This document shows, piece by piece, positions 1 to 5,671 of a DNA stretch of 35,558 bases (within the stretch, counting starts at the first letter, position 1; each line of letters begins with the position of its first letter). A program made the position numbers and the translations under genes. Source of the stretch: a virus; the IMG/VR virus record IMGVR_UViG_3300049489_000672, positions 1 through 35,558 of that record; one strand, written 5' to 3'. The notes under the pieces are model-generated. The model did no database searches, was not told the origin of the DNA, and worked only from the letters and a program-made list of their open reading frames with translations.

Positions 1-110
1 CATTTAAATGGCTCTCGGGACCGCTCTCCGGTGCAAAACAAAAAACCTCGCATTTCTGCGAGGTTTCTCTAAGCTTTTTTATTTAGGACGGGACCGTTAT
101 ATCTTAAACT
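1..110. repeat. Left copy of 110-bp terminal direct repeat (candidate attL or circular overlap)
   Basis: Bases 1-110 are identical to 35440-35549. The copy holds a strong intrinsic terminator hairpin (43-66) and the left arm of a second inverted repeat (85-96). The phage-side sequence beyond the repeat carries a small Xis-like gene, the integrase and three 11-bp repeats, the usual arrangement beside an attachment site. Two readings remain: the common core of attL and attR of an integrated prophage, or the overlap left by assembling a circular genome. The nine unmatched bases after the right copy argue against a simple overlap. Confidence 0.9.
43..66 (-). terminator. Intrinsic terminator ending the leftward transcription units
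   Basis: A perfect 10-bp stem (AAACCTCGCA paired with TGCGAGGTTT) closes a TTTC loop. Read on the minus strand it runs into TTTTTTG, a good termination tract. On the plus strand the U tract is weaker and begins a few bases later. It lies past the last leftward gene, where the genome-length transcript should stop. An identical copy sits in the right repeat. Confidence 0.85.
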
Positions 111-128
111 AGATAGCGGTGCCGTCCT
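85..128. other. Imperfect inverted repeat spanning the repeat boundary
   Basis: AGGACGG-x-ACCG (85-96) pairs with CGGT-x-CCGTCCT (117-128), with one mismatch and a 20-base central segment. The direct repeat stops at 110, inside that central segment, so only the left arm exists in the right-hand copy. Inverted arms flanking a crossover segment are the normal layout of a tyrosine-recombinase core site, so this is a candidate integrase core. It could also be a second transcription terminator. Confidence 0.45.
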
Positions 129-207
129 TAAAATTTTGCTTTAAGAAACCTCGCGGACTGGCAGCTCAATATGAATCTTTAATGAACTTTCTGAATTATA
201 CTCTCAT

Positions 208-251
208 ACTCCTTACGACGCAAAGGCTCATCTGTGGATAACTCCTTACGA
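208..251. repeat. Two tandem 11-bp repeats ACTCCTTACGA (candidate arm-type sites)
   Basis: ACTCCTTACGA occurs at 208-218 and again at 241-251, 33 bp or about three helical turns apart. A third copy lies at 480-490. The three copies flank the small HTH gene and sit between the integrase and the terminal repeat. This matches arm-type integrase sites or Xis sites in an attP region. The second copy overlaps the stop codon of the HTH gene. Confidence 0.6.
233..241 (-). promoter_or_regulatory. DnaA-box-like sequence
   Basis: The minus strand reads TTATCCACA, a perfect match to the canonical DnaA box, between the two tandem ACTCCTTACGA repeats. A single box does not make an origin. It may be incidental or may bind DnaA as an accessory factor at the attachment region. 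Confidence 0.3.
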
Positions 252-458
252 CTTTAAAAACTGAGGGTATTTCCTTTTTATCAATGCAGAAGCAAGGGCT
301 TTTTTATCTCCCCTTTTTGCCTTTTCTCGTACGATAATTTCCTGTACGGTTGCTTTGCTTTTTCCGTACTTCTTAGCGAGAAATCCCAACGTATATTTTT
401 TCGGATCGAGATCATACAAAGCGAGAATCTCGTCGTTTCTGTCTCTTTTGGCTTTCAT
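246..458 (-). CDS. Small HTH DNA-binding protein, possible excisionase
   Basis: A 70-residue basic protein. The middle section (about 11-45, with YTLGFLAKKYGKSKATVQEI) reads as a helix-turn-helix: residues 17-25 give a first helix and KSKATVQEI a recognition helix. I start it at the ATG at 456-458, not at the longer in-frame start at 560, because GAGGG lies five bases upstream and the longer form would run into the integrase gene. It is the last gene before the terminal repeat and is flanked by ACTCCTTACGA sites. Position and size suggest a recombination directionality factor or an integrase regulator. The sequence alone does not exclude a Cro-like repressor. Confidence 0.6.
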   Translation of the reverse strand: MKAKRDRNDEILALYDLDPKKYTLGFLAKKYGKSKATVQEIIVREKAKRGDKKALASALIKRKYPQFLKS

Positions 459-479
459 AATTACCCTCAATATACCATT

Positions 480-490
480 ACTCCTTACGA
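480..490. repeat. Third ACTCCTTACGA repeat
   Basis: An exact third copy of the 11-bp repeat found at 208-218 and 241-251, placed just upstream of the small HTH gene. On the minus strand it reads TCGTAAGGAGT and includes an AAGGAG string followed by a three-codon ORF, so it could instead act in translation initiation. The matching copies elsewhere favour a protein-binding site. Confidence 0.5.
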
Positions 491-513
491 TTATCAATTT
501 TTTGTGTTGATAA
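491..513. other. Perfect inverted repeat between integrase and HTH gene
   Basis: TTATCAA (491-497) and TTGATAA (507-513) form a perfect 7-bp inverted repeat around a T/G-rich nine-base centre, immediately after the integrase stop codon. No termination tract follows on the minus strand. It may be an operator or a weak hairpin. Confidence 0.4.
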
Positions 514-1434
514 CTACTGGCCTCTGAACTTCCGATACCTCTTCTCCACCTGCTTGCCATACATCATTGTGTACACCATCGAGCTCTCTATGCAGGAGTG
601 CCCGAGGATGTTCGTTACGTCAGAGTTAGCGCCTCCATTCTCGATGATCATCCGGCCCATGTAGTGACGCATCGAGTGAGCATTGAGAGGTCTTTCAAAC
701 CCTGCTTTGTTCGAATAATTGCGCAACATCTCGCACACTCCGCTTGCTCTGAAACGATAGCCTTTTGTTTTTTGTGAGCCAGAATTGTAGAGAGATAAAA
801 AGAGCGCATTCGGATCTCTGAGAGGCATCCTTTTTTGAATCTTCTCCCTTTCTTTCAACCAAGCACGAATATATTGATTTGTTTTTTCTGTCCAAAAGAT
901 TTCACGAAGTGGCCGGCGAGTTTTTGCCTTCTCTGTCTTGATCAAAGCTTTTTTATTCACAAGATCGAGGTCATCAACATCGAGCGCGAGGATCTCCCCG
1001 TTGCGAGCTCCGGTATCCCATAGCAGATGAATGATGGCGATGTTCCGCACGAGTCGCAGATCCTTTCTTCCGTCCTGCACCACCTCAATGAGCTTGTTGA
1101 ATTCCTCCTCTGTTGCGATTCTCGGTATCTTGTATTGCTTCTGCGGTACCGGTATCAGCCTCTCATCGATTGTGCGGAAACCTCGTAGATTGCAGAACTC
1201 AAAAAACTTTTTCAACGCCATGCACTTTGACACGAAACTGTTTGATGCCCATCCCATTTCAACCATGAGATTCAGATATTCCATGACATGCTTGAGCTCA
1301 ATGTTTTCGAGATGAGGATTTCGTAAGAACACACAAAATTGCCGAAGGTCTTTGTCGTTTCCCCGGAGTGTTGTCGATCCGAGCTTGAACTTTCTCCAAG
1401 CTGTAAATTCATCTATTGCGTCTTTGAATAACAT
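514..1434 (-). CDS. int: Phage integrase, tyrosine recombinase
   Basis: A 306-residue XerC/D-type recombinase. An N-terminal SAM-like core-binding domain (about 5-85) precedes the catalytic domain. Catalytic residues are visible: Arg144 in TGARNGE, Lys169 or Lys171 in TEKAKTRR, His253 and Arg256 in HSMRH, His279 in LGHS and the nucleophile Tyr288 in MVYT. The frame stays open upstream to 1644, but I use the ATG at 1432-1434. That start leaves a complete binding domain, whereas the longer form would have to be translated through a strong terminator hairpin (1443-1473). It should catalyse site-specific integration and, with the adjacent small HTH protein, excision. Its message must pass a structured leader and terminator, so expression is probably conditional. 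Confidence 0.88.
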   Translation of the reverse strand: MLFKDAIDEFTAWRKFKLGSTTLRGNDKDLRQFCVFLRNPHLENIELKHVMEYLNLMVEMGWASNSFVSKCMALKKFFEFCNLRGFRTIDERLIPVPQKQYKIPRIATEEEFNKLIEVVQDGRKDLRLVRNIAIIHLLWDTGARNGEILALDVDDLDLVNKKALIKTEKAKTRRPLREIFWTEKTNQYIRAWLKEREKIQKRMPLRDPNALFLSLYNSGSQKTKGYRFRASGVCEMLRNYSNKAGFERPLNAHSMRHYMGRMIIENGGANSDVTNILGHSCIESSMVYTMMYGKQVEKRYRKFRGQ

Positions 1435-1442
1435 ATAAAGCC

Positions 1443-1473
1443 AAAAAGCCCGCCGATGAGAGTCGGACGGGCC
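1443..1473 (-). terminator. Strong intrinsic terminator just upstream of integrase
   Basis: Minus-strand stem arms GCCCGTCCGA and TCGGCGGGC (one bulge) enclose CTCTCA and run into TTTTT. The T tract ends nine bases before the integrase ATG. Transcripts from the lysis genes or from the promoter at 1678-1706 should stop here unless antiterminated. It resembles the terminator at 4252-4289 in stem and loop. Confidence 0.85.
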
Positions 1474-1671
1474 TTCTGGCGATTCCACACCAACGTGGGC
1501 GTGGGCGTGAACCCTAGCTAGGGTTGTCGTATCGTTGCCAATACGGCTCCTTAATCTTAATTCATATCTTGAATTAAGAAAAGCCGTATGTAAAGACTCC
1601 GTTGCTCTCATCAAGTCATTGCTGACTGATCCCTTTCGGGACAACGAAAAACTTAATCTATTAAATTGTGT
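1443..1671 (-). ncRNA. Highly structured leader RNA or small RNA upstream of integrase
   Basis: This stretch holds no convincing gene but much RNA structure on the minus strand. First is a three-way junction: CGTTG at 1642-1646 pairs with CAACG at 1600-1604. It encloses TCCC-GAAA-GGGA (1630-1641) and AGTCA-GCAA-TGACT (1614-1627), both with GNRA tetraloops. Next is a long hairpin, ATACGGCT with AGCCGTAT (1541-1589), having an inner 9-bp stem. Then a 16-bp palindrome (1510-1525), and finally the terminator at 1443-1473. The segment at 1541-1545 can instead pair with 1529-1533, which would make a switch. It is either an attenuating leader of int or an independent RNA of about 230 nt. Confidence 0.5.
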
Positions 1672-1677
1672 ACCGAA

Positions 1678-1706
1678 ACATTACAACTTGAGGTTTGGTA
1701 AGTCAA
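1678..1706 (-). promoter_or_regulatory. Sigma-70-type promoter for the integrase leader
   Basis: On the minus strand, TTGACT (1701-1706) and TAATGT (1678-1683) are separated by exactly 17 bases. The predicted start, near 1671, lies just upstream of the structured leader. The promoter is intergenic, between the transglycosylase stop codon and the leader. Confidence 0.55.
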
Positions 1707-1724
1707 GCACTACGTACCCATGAT

Positions 1725-2195
1725 CTAGCGTGGCGGAAGTCCGTTTTTTCGGACACAGTCCGGAAATTGTTGGTGCCAATTCACGCTTTTATCAGAGATC
1801 ATGTGTGTCACGATCTCTCTTTGTGCTTCGTAGCTTTTGAGCATCTCACTCAACTCTGCCGGCGATGTTGTTGCTGCAATGACTCCGTACTTTATCCCAT
1901 AATTAAGAAAAGTGGCAGGCTTGAATTGAAAGCTGTAATAGCTCGGTGTGCCATCACGATCCTCGGGATTGACCGCAGTCTTTACTCCCCGACTTTCGCA
2001 CCACTCGAGCGCATATAGCCAAACTTCCTGCTCATGCGTTAATTTTGGAACGATTGGGATGATTTCAATGTCTTCGATGACCTGTACTGGCTCGACTGTC
2101 TGCACATATTCCTCCGGAGTCTCTACTCTTTGAGGAAATGCAAGAAGCGCGAATGAGACGATGCTTGTCAGAGACAATGCAATGAATTTTGTCAT
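1725..2195 (-). CDS. Exported lysozyme/transglycosylase-like lysis protein
   Basis: A 156-residue protein. Residues 1-20 form a hydrophobic export or anchor sequence (FIALSLTSIVSFALLAF), followed by an acidic Pro/Val linker to about 50. The C-terminal domain matches a compact lysozyme-like transglycosylase: WCESRG gives a candidate catalytic Glu67, and the NPEDRDGTPSYYSFQFKP stretch is typical of resuscitation-factor/SLT-like folds. Cys66 and Cys147 could form a disulfide, consistent with work outside the membrane. It is the last gene of the lysis cassette and should cleave glycan strands while the upstream papain-like enzyme cuts peptides. Signal-anchor release, as in SAR endolysins, is possible but not shown. 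Confidence 0.7.
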   Translation of the reverse strand: MTKFIALSLTSIVSFALLAFPQRVETPEEYVQTVEPVQVIEDIEIIPIVPKLTHEQEVWLYALEWCESRGVKTAVNPEDRDGTPSYYSFQFKPATFLNYGIKYGVIAATTSPAELSEMLKSYEAQREIVTHMISDKSVNWHQQFPDCVRKNGLPPR

Positions 2196-2200
2196 AGTTA

Positions 2201-2218
2201 GGCAGATATAGCTCTGCC
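2201..2218 (-). other. Hairpin between holin and transglycosylase genes
   Basis: GGCAGA and TCTGCC form a 6-bp stem around TATAGC, directly before the transglycosylase ATG. There is no T tract. It may limit translation or protect the message; no stronger claim is possible. Confidence 0.35.
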
Positions 2219-2224
2219 CGAGCT

Positions 2225-2443
2225 TTAGTTGCTTGCTGAGTAGTCAGCAATGAACTTGCGTGCCACGTTTACGAGAATCGATGACAATGCAACAGCTACC
2301 GGAGTAAAGTCTCCGAAGTCGATCTGTGCAACTACCTGCGTGAGGTATGTCAGAAGTGCACCACCAACAGCAACGAGTGCGCCGGTTGCGATCTTCTGTA
2401 GATCTGTTTTATTAAGTTGAAACTTTTTGCTTGTGTTTTCCAT
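2225..2443 (-). CDS. Small holin-like membrane protein
   Basis: A 72-residue protein from the ATG at 2441-2443. Residues about 15-35 (KIATGALVAVGGALLTYLTQ) form a clear membrane helix. A second amphipathic or hydrophobic stretch (TPVAVALSSILVNVARK) follows, then a polar tail. Size, topology and position between the endolysin and the transglycosylase fit a holin that opens the inner membrane. The frame is open upstream to a GTG at 2561-2563 that lies inside a perfect Shine-Dalgarno string, so a longer N-terminus cannot be excluded. The ATG is preferred because the upstream segment is structured and does not look like holin sequence. Confidence 0.6.
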   Translation of the reverse strand: MENTSKKFQLNKTDLQKIATGALVAVGGALLTYLTQVVAQIDFGDFTPVAVALSSILVNVARKFIADYSASN

Positions 2444-2556
2444 TTGATTAAATTTACTTGATAAATGGCACCATGCCTTTGGTGTAATAAGAAGTGAGGC
2501 ACCGGCATCCATGCTGATGCCCCACTTGTGTGAGGGGATTAGCCTCACGTAGATTT

Positions 2557-2570
2557 GGATCACCTCCTTT
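2557..2570 (-). promoter_or_regulatory. Perfect extended Shine-Dalgarno with no start codon at normal spacing
   Basis: The minus strand reads AAAGGAGGTGATCC, complementary to the whole 3' tail of 16S rRNA. No ATG, GTG or TTG follows at 5-9 bases. The candidates are a GTG inside the motif itself, a GTG 14 bases beyond AGGAGG (2546-2548) and the holin ATG more than 110 bases away. It overlaps the stop codon of the 25-codon ORF upstream. On the plus strand the same bases copy the 16S 3' end. Most other genes here lack such a site, so it probably serves regulated translation in the lysis region. Confidence 0.6.
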
Positions 2571-2647
2571 CAGCGACATGATCGCCAGTATTCTGTGTAT
2601 TCTCTCTTTGTGACAAGAGAGCCGTCTGGAAGCTGATACAGATCCAT
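2570..2647 (-). CDS. 25-residue peptide with strong ribosome binding site
   Basis: The ATG at 2645-2647 follows AGAAAGGAGGTGAAAAGT, one of the best ribosome binding sites in the window. The product is MDLYQLPDGSLVTKREYTEY followed by WRSCR. It sits between the endolysin and the holin and its stop codon touches a second perfect Shine-Dalgarno. The product is soluble-looking and I do not recognise it. It could be a small lysis regulator (an antiholin-like role is only a guess) or a translated leader coupling ribosomes to the holin. Confidence 0.55.
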   Translation of the reverse strand: MDLYQLPDGSLVTKREYTEYWRSCR

Positions 2648-2652
2648 ACTTT

Positions 2653-2665
2653 TCACCTCCTTTCT
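2653..2665 (-). promoter_or_regulatory. Canonical Shine-Dalgarno for the 25-residue ORF
   Basis: AGAAAGGAGGTGA lies five bases upstream of the ATG at 2645-2647. It is notable because almost all other starts in the window lack a purine-rich site. It shows that the host ribosome retains a standard anti-Shine-Dalgarno tail, if the phage sequence is a guide. Confidence 0.7.
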
Positions 2666-2709
2666 AAAGAGCTGTTGCGTGGGTTTAACGACATCATCGG
2701 TCGTCGGCT

Positions 2710-3876
2710 TTATTTGCCGTATAGCTCGTTCAATTTTGCGAGAGTCTTCGCTCCTACTCGCTTACCGTTGAGATCAGTGAGCTCTTTTTCAGAAGCAACT
2801 TTATACTTAATTTGAAATGCGAGTATCGCCTTTCGGGTAAGGTTGTGATAAAGGCCGGTGCTCGTTATATTTGATGGGAATAGCCCCTCTTTTTTGAGAA
2901 TGTCCTGCAGCGCGATCATGTCTGCTTTCTGTGTCTCGTGGATTGGTTTGTACACTGGCAAGATCTCCTGTGTGACAGGATCTAGCTCGATGAAGACGAG
3001 CTCTCGAGCAAAGGTGTTTTTCTTTGGCTCCGGTACGATTTCAGTATCGAACTTGAGATCAATCGGATATGCTGCAAAGGTATTTCGGACCTTGTAGAAG
3101 CTTTCAGTGATCACACGCTGTCCCTCAAAGCCTTCTGTGTTTCCCCAACTCTCATCAATGACAAGTGCTTTTTCATCATTCCAAAGAGTCGCATCAACTG
3201 AGGCGATAGAGTGGTGAGCAGGTGCGAGAGTATATAGAATTTTTGGTACAGCATTCCATTCTCGATTATCGAAACGTACCCAAGTCATGACTCCCTTTTT
3301 GGTTGTTTGAATGACTGAGGCAACTGTCTCAAGATCTCCAATGGGCAAAGTAATCCAATTTTTTATTTTGAGTCCTACTGACTTGTGTAGCTCGTTTTCG
3401 TAGAGCTCATTGATATTCTTTTCGCTCAGATTCATGCTCGGCATGAATTCCTCGAGAGTCACACCTTGCTGTGCGATTTTGAAAACGTCATCAGCAACCA
3501 TACCCTCGCCATTTCCCCAAGCCTTATTGATTCGGCGGATGTAAATGTGTCCGGCTGATAGAACTATGAAAATACCAAAACGCAGATAGCCGAGAATACC
3601 CATGAGCTTTGCCATTGTCTGAGCAACGCATGATCCGGATCCGTCTTGGTTACGAACAGGAAAGCGACGCCATGTCTTATCATTAAAATCGAACTGTAGG
3701 CCCTTTGGCTGTATCTTCTTGAGCCACTTTACCGGAGTCGCAGAGGCAACAATCTCGGCAAAAACAAAATCCTTCGCTTTCTCTTCCGGAGCACGAGTGT
3801 CGGGAATAGCCCCAGTGCCATGTGTAGGCTGTTCTGGTATCGAGCTATTGAAAAGTTGAAGGATGTATTTGAGCAT
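2710..3876 (-). CDS. Endolysin: papain-like cysteine peptidase with peptidoglycan-binding domain
   Basis: A 388-residue protein. Residues 72-270 carry the marks of a C1 (papain) fold. NQDGSGSC supplies the oxyanion Gln77 and the nucleophile Cys83. His221 or His222 lies in LAPAHHS. DESWGNTEG (241-249) occupies the place of papain's NSWG motif, but with Glu242 where the catalytic Asn normally sits. Residues 318-387 form a PG_binding_1-type repeat ending in KRVGAKTLAKLNELYG. It starts next to the stop codon of the XhlA-like gene. I infer that it cuts the peptide part of peptidoglycan after holin opening. Papain-type lysins are uncommon in phages, where CHAP, NlpC/P60 or amidase domains are usual. 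A host-protein target is an alternative. Confidence 0.72.
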   Translation of the reverse strand: MLKYILQLFNSSIPEQPTHGTGAIPDTRAPEEKAKDFVFAEIVASATPVKWLKKIQPKGLQFDFNDKTWRRFPVRNQDGSGSCVAQTMAKLMGILGYLRFGIFIVLSAGHIYIRRINKAWGNGEGMVADDVFKIAQQGVTLEEFMPSMNLSEKNINELYENELHKSVGLKIKNWITLPIGDLETVASVIQTTKKGVMTWVRFDNREWNAVPKILYTLAPAHHSIASVDATLWNDEKALVIDESWGNTEGFEGQRVITESFYKVRNTFAAYPIDLKFDTEIVPEPKKNTFARELVFIELDPVTQEILPVYKPIHETQKADMIALQDILKKEGLFPSNITSTGLYHNLTRKAILAFQIKYKVASEKELTDLNGKRVGAKTLAKLNELYGK

Positions 3877-3877
3877 G

Positions 3878-4165
3878 TTATTTTGCGTAATTTAAAATGA
3901 ACTGAATAATTGTTAAGGCACCTATCGCAACGAATCCCCACTGTTCGAGCCTTCTCACACGTCGCTCGAAGTCGTCATGAGTCTTTTCTGAGCTCGTGAC
4001 GAGACTTCTGACCTCGTCCTTGGTAATCATATTTGTCTCGAGAGTATTCACCCTCGCAGCAAAGTTGTTTTTGAGCTCGTTGATGTCGTTTATGGCCCTT
4101 TCGAGCTTGACATCTATCTTGACAAGGAGCTCTCGCTCTTTTTGGTTAAATTCGTGTTGATCCAT
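3878..4165 (-). CDS. XhlA-like membrane-anchored coiled-coil lysis protein
   Basis: A 95-residue protein. Residues 5-70 are charged and heptad-like, a probable coiled coil. It is followed by the basic RRVRRLEQWG and a C-terminal membrane helix (FVAIGALTIIQFIL). This layout matches XhlA/haemolysin-type proteins that assist holins in Gram-positive phages. It opens the lysis cassette, and a GTAATGCAAC motif and a terminator lie in the 143-base gap upstream. The role is inferred from shape and position. Confidence 0.6.
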   Translation of the reverse strand: MDQHEFNQKERELLVKIDVKLERAINDINELKNNFAARVNTLETNMITKDEVRSLVTSSEKTHDDFERRVRRLEQWGFVAIGALTIIQFILNYAK

Positions 4166-4232
4166 GACTTTGTTTATGCTTATTTTGTTGTTGTGATGCT
4201 CTTAATCTTAGGCTCACATTTCTTATTTTTGT

Positions 4233-4243
4233 GTTGCATTACT
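4233..4243 (-). promoter_or_regulatory. AGTAATGCAAC motif, copy 1
   Basis: Minus-strand AGTAATGCAAC, about 70 bases upstream of the lysis cassette and just downstream of the terminator at 4252-4289. A new transcript would be expected to begin here. An A-rich stretch follows and a CCTAAGAT string lies about 20 bases beyond. Family evidence is in the findings. Confidence 0.65.
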
Positions 4244-4251
4244 GAGCAATA

Positions 4252-4289
4252 GCAAAAGGCCCATCCATGAGAGTGGACAGGCCCTTTGC
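4252..4289 (-). terminator. Terminator hairpin after the 4309-4629 gene
   Basis: On the minus strand, CAAAGGGCCTGTCCA pairs with TGGATGGGCCTTTTG around CTCTCA. TTTT falls within the 3' arm. Loop and stem resemble the terminator at 1443-1473, so the two may be related copies. Confidence 0.6.
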
Positions 4290-4308
4290 TTTCATAAATA
4301 TGGACAGT

Positions 4309-4629
4309 TTAGTCTTTCTTGTGCGCCTCTTTGCGTATTCGGCTGTAGAGGTTCCTTTCCGGTCCATCAAGTGGATCGTCGAGCTTTACCGCCACCTCGA
4401 CATACGCCCGGCTGATTTCCTCAGTCGTGATGTCTTTGGTGTCGAATTGAGGCACCCTGCCCTTTAATACCTCGGTGAGGATGTATTCCTCAGTCGAAGA
4501 AAGCGGAGCGCTCATATTGCTCTTGACCCGCGTAATCTCGCTATCCGAGAATGTCGACGCGTCGTGTACCGCAGCTCCCGTCAGAGCCATGGTCCCGATG
4601 ATGAATCCGATTGTTGTTTTTTTGTCCAT
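4309..4629 (-). CDS. Small exported or membrane-anchored protein of unknown function
   Basis: A 106-residue protein. Residues 1-22 (Lys-Lys then IGFIIGTMALTGAA) form a probable signal or anchor sequence. The rest is polar and charged (DTKDITTEEISRAYVEVAV) with no recognised domain. It lies between the second recombinase and the lysis cassette and ends just before a terminator. Possible roles are lysis accessory (spanin-like or anchored regulator) or envelope modification in lysogens. Nothing in the sequence decides. Confidence 0.6.
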   Translation of the reverse strand: MDKKTTIGFIIGTMALTGAAVHDASTFSDSEITRVKSNMSAPLSSTEEYILTEVLKGRVPQFDTKDITTEEISRAYVEVAVKLDDPLDGPERNLYSRIRKEAHKKD

Positions 4630-4646
4630 AAGTTTAAATAATTATT

Positions 4647-5477
4647 TTACACGTAGCTTGGCACGAATTGCTCGTACTCATTCTTCACACCGTACTCCGT
4701 AGAGTGGATGTAGATCATGGTACTTTCTATGAACACGTGACCGAGCTGTTGTTTGACTGTGAGCAGGTTTGCCCCTCGATTCAGCATGTTTGTGGCAAGT
4801 GAATGTCTGAGAAGGTGTGGCCATACTCTCTTGGTAAATCCTGCTCGCTTGGAAACTGTCTTAACAAGTTTTCTGAGCGCTGCGCCGAGATATTTCTTTT
4901 TTCCGTTCGGTGCTATCGTCGTGAACAAGAAATCATCATCGCCTCTCGGATATTTCTCAAGATATGAGAGCAGTGATTTTATACAATGCCCGGACACGTA
5001 GACGATTCTGTCCTTGAGTCCTTTTCCTTGAGTAATTCTGAGGGTGTTGCTCCCAAAGTCGATGTCTTTCACTTTGAGATTGCAGAGCTCCTTGTTTCTG
5101 ATGCCGGAGTAAGCAAGTGTGGTGATGATTGCGACCTCTCTCGCGTTGTGGCAGCTAAATATCATTTTAGTGATCTCAGCTTCCGACAACGGAGTCTTGA
5201 GGAGCAACTTTGGTTTTTTCTGACGGCCGAAACGTGTCGGTGTCCCGATAAAATCCATCCACTGCTCAATGCCCAGTACCGTATTGATCTTGTGACTATA
5301 CGAGTACTCGCTGCGGTAGAGATCATAGACGTAATCGTCCATCTCTTCGATTGTCGGTTTGAGCGTTCCGAGCTCGCGCAACACTTTTCTAACGACCGTC
5401 ACATATCCTCTGACAGTGATGGGTTGAAGTCCTTTTTTGATAAAAAGAAACTTCTGAAAATCTTTATATTCATCCAT
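4647..5477 (-). CDS. Second tyrosine recombinase, XerC/D-like
   Basis: A 276-residue protein with the full catalytic set: Arg127 in SGIRNKE, Lys152 in QGKGLKDR, His221 and Arg224 in HLLRHS, His247 in LGHVF and Tyr256 in MIYIH. An N-terminal core-binding domain covers 1-85. It is clearly distinct from the first integrase. Its place beside the fibre genes and upstream of the lysis cassette is unusual, because an integrase normally borders the attachment site. Options are resolution of genome multimers, use of a Xer/dif-type site, or DNA inversion affecting the nearby fibre genes. I saw no pair of matching inverted repeats around the fibres. A promoter and attenuator-like leader precede it. Confidence 0.85.
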   Translation of the reverse strand: MDEYKDFQKFLFIKKGLQPITVRGYVTVVRKVLRELGTLKPTIEEMDDYVYDLYRSEYSYSHKINTVLGIEQWMDFIGTPTRFGRQKKPKLLLKTPLSEAEITKMIFSCHNAREVAIITTLAYSGIRNKELCNLKVKDIDFGSNTLRITQGKGLKDRIVYVSGHCIKSLLSYLEKYPRGDDDFLFTTIAPNGKKKYLGAALRKLVKTVSKRAGFTKRVWPHLLRHSLATNMLNRGANLLTVKQQLGHVFIESTMIYIHSTEYGVKNEYEQFVPSYV

Positions 5478-5513
5478 AATGTTTAATAACCTATACGCTA
5501 TTAATTCGACAAC

Positions 5514-5599
5514 GGAAAAGCACGCAAGAGGTATAGCTCTTACGTGCTCAATTACGATCCCGTCGGATCAACCGAATTACCACTAGGGTAATTGAGCAC
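5514..5599 (-). promoter_or_regulatory. Attenuator-like leader of the second recombinase
   Basis: On the minus strand GTGCTCAATTAC (5588-5599) pairs perfectly with GTAATTGAGCAC (5544-5555), enclosing GATCC-GACG-GGATC. The 3' arm overlaps by four bases the 5' arm of a terminator, GCACGTAAGAG with CTCTTGCGTGC (5520-5547), which runs into TTTTCC. A third small hairpin, ATTACC with GGTAAT, shares bases with the long stem. Mutually exclusive pairing of this kind is typical of transcription attenuators or riboswitch expression platforms. It could alternatively be the recombinase's own DNA target site. Confidence 0.6.
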
Positions 5600-5632
5600 A
5601 TTTTATCACCTTTTCAAAGATCGATACAGTGC

Positions 5633-5661
5633 ATAATACACTACTATTGACAATATATCAA
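5633..5661 (-). promoter_or_regulatory. Strong sigma-70 promoter for the second recombinase
   Basis: Minus-strand TTGATA (5656-5661), 17 bases, then TATTAT (5633-5638). It fires into the structured leader at 5514-5599 and the recombinase. It is one of the best consensus matches in the window. Confidence 0.7.
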
Positions 5662-5671
5662 TATAGTTGTC

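Noticed and set aside
514-1644. 376-residue integrase start at 1644
   Set aside because: The added 70 residues are encoded by hairpins, a 16-bp palindrome and a strong terminator, and have no integrase-like sequence. The ATG at 1434 gives a full core-binding domain.
1590-1660. Hammerhead ribozyme in the integrase leader
   Set aside because: A TGATGAGAG string resembles the CUGAUGA core, but the GAAA element is already in a hairpin loop and the required stem order is absent.
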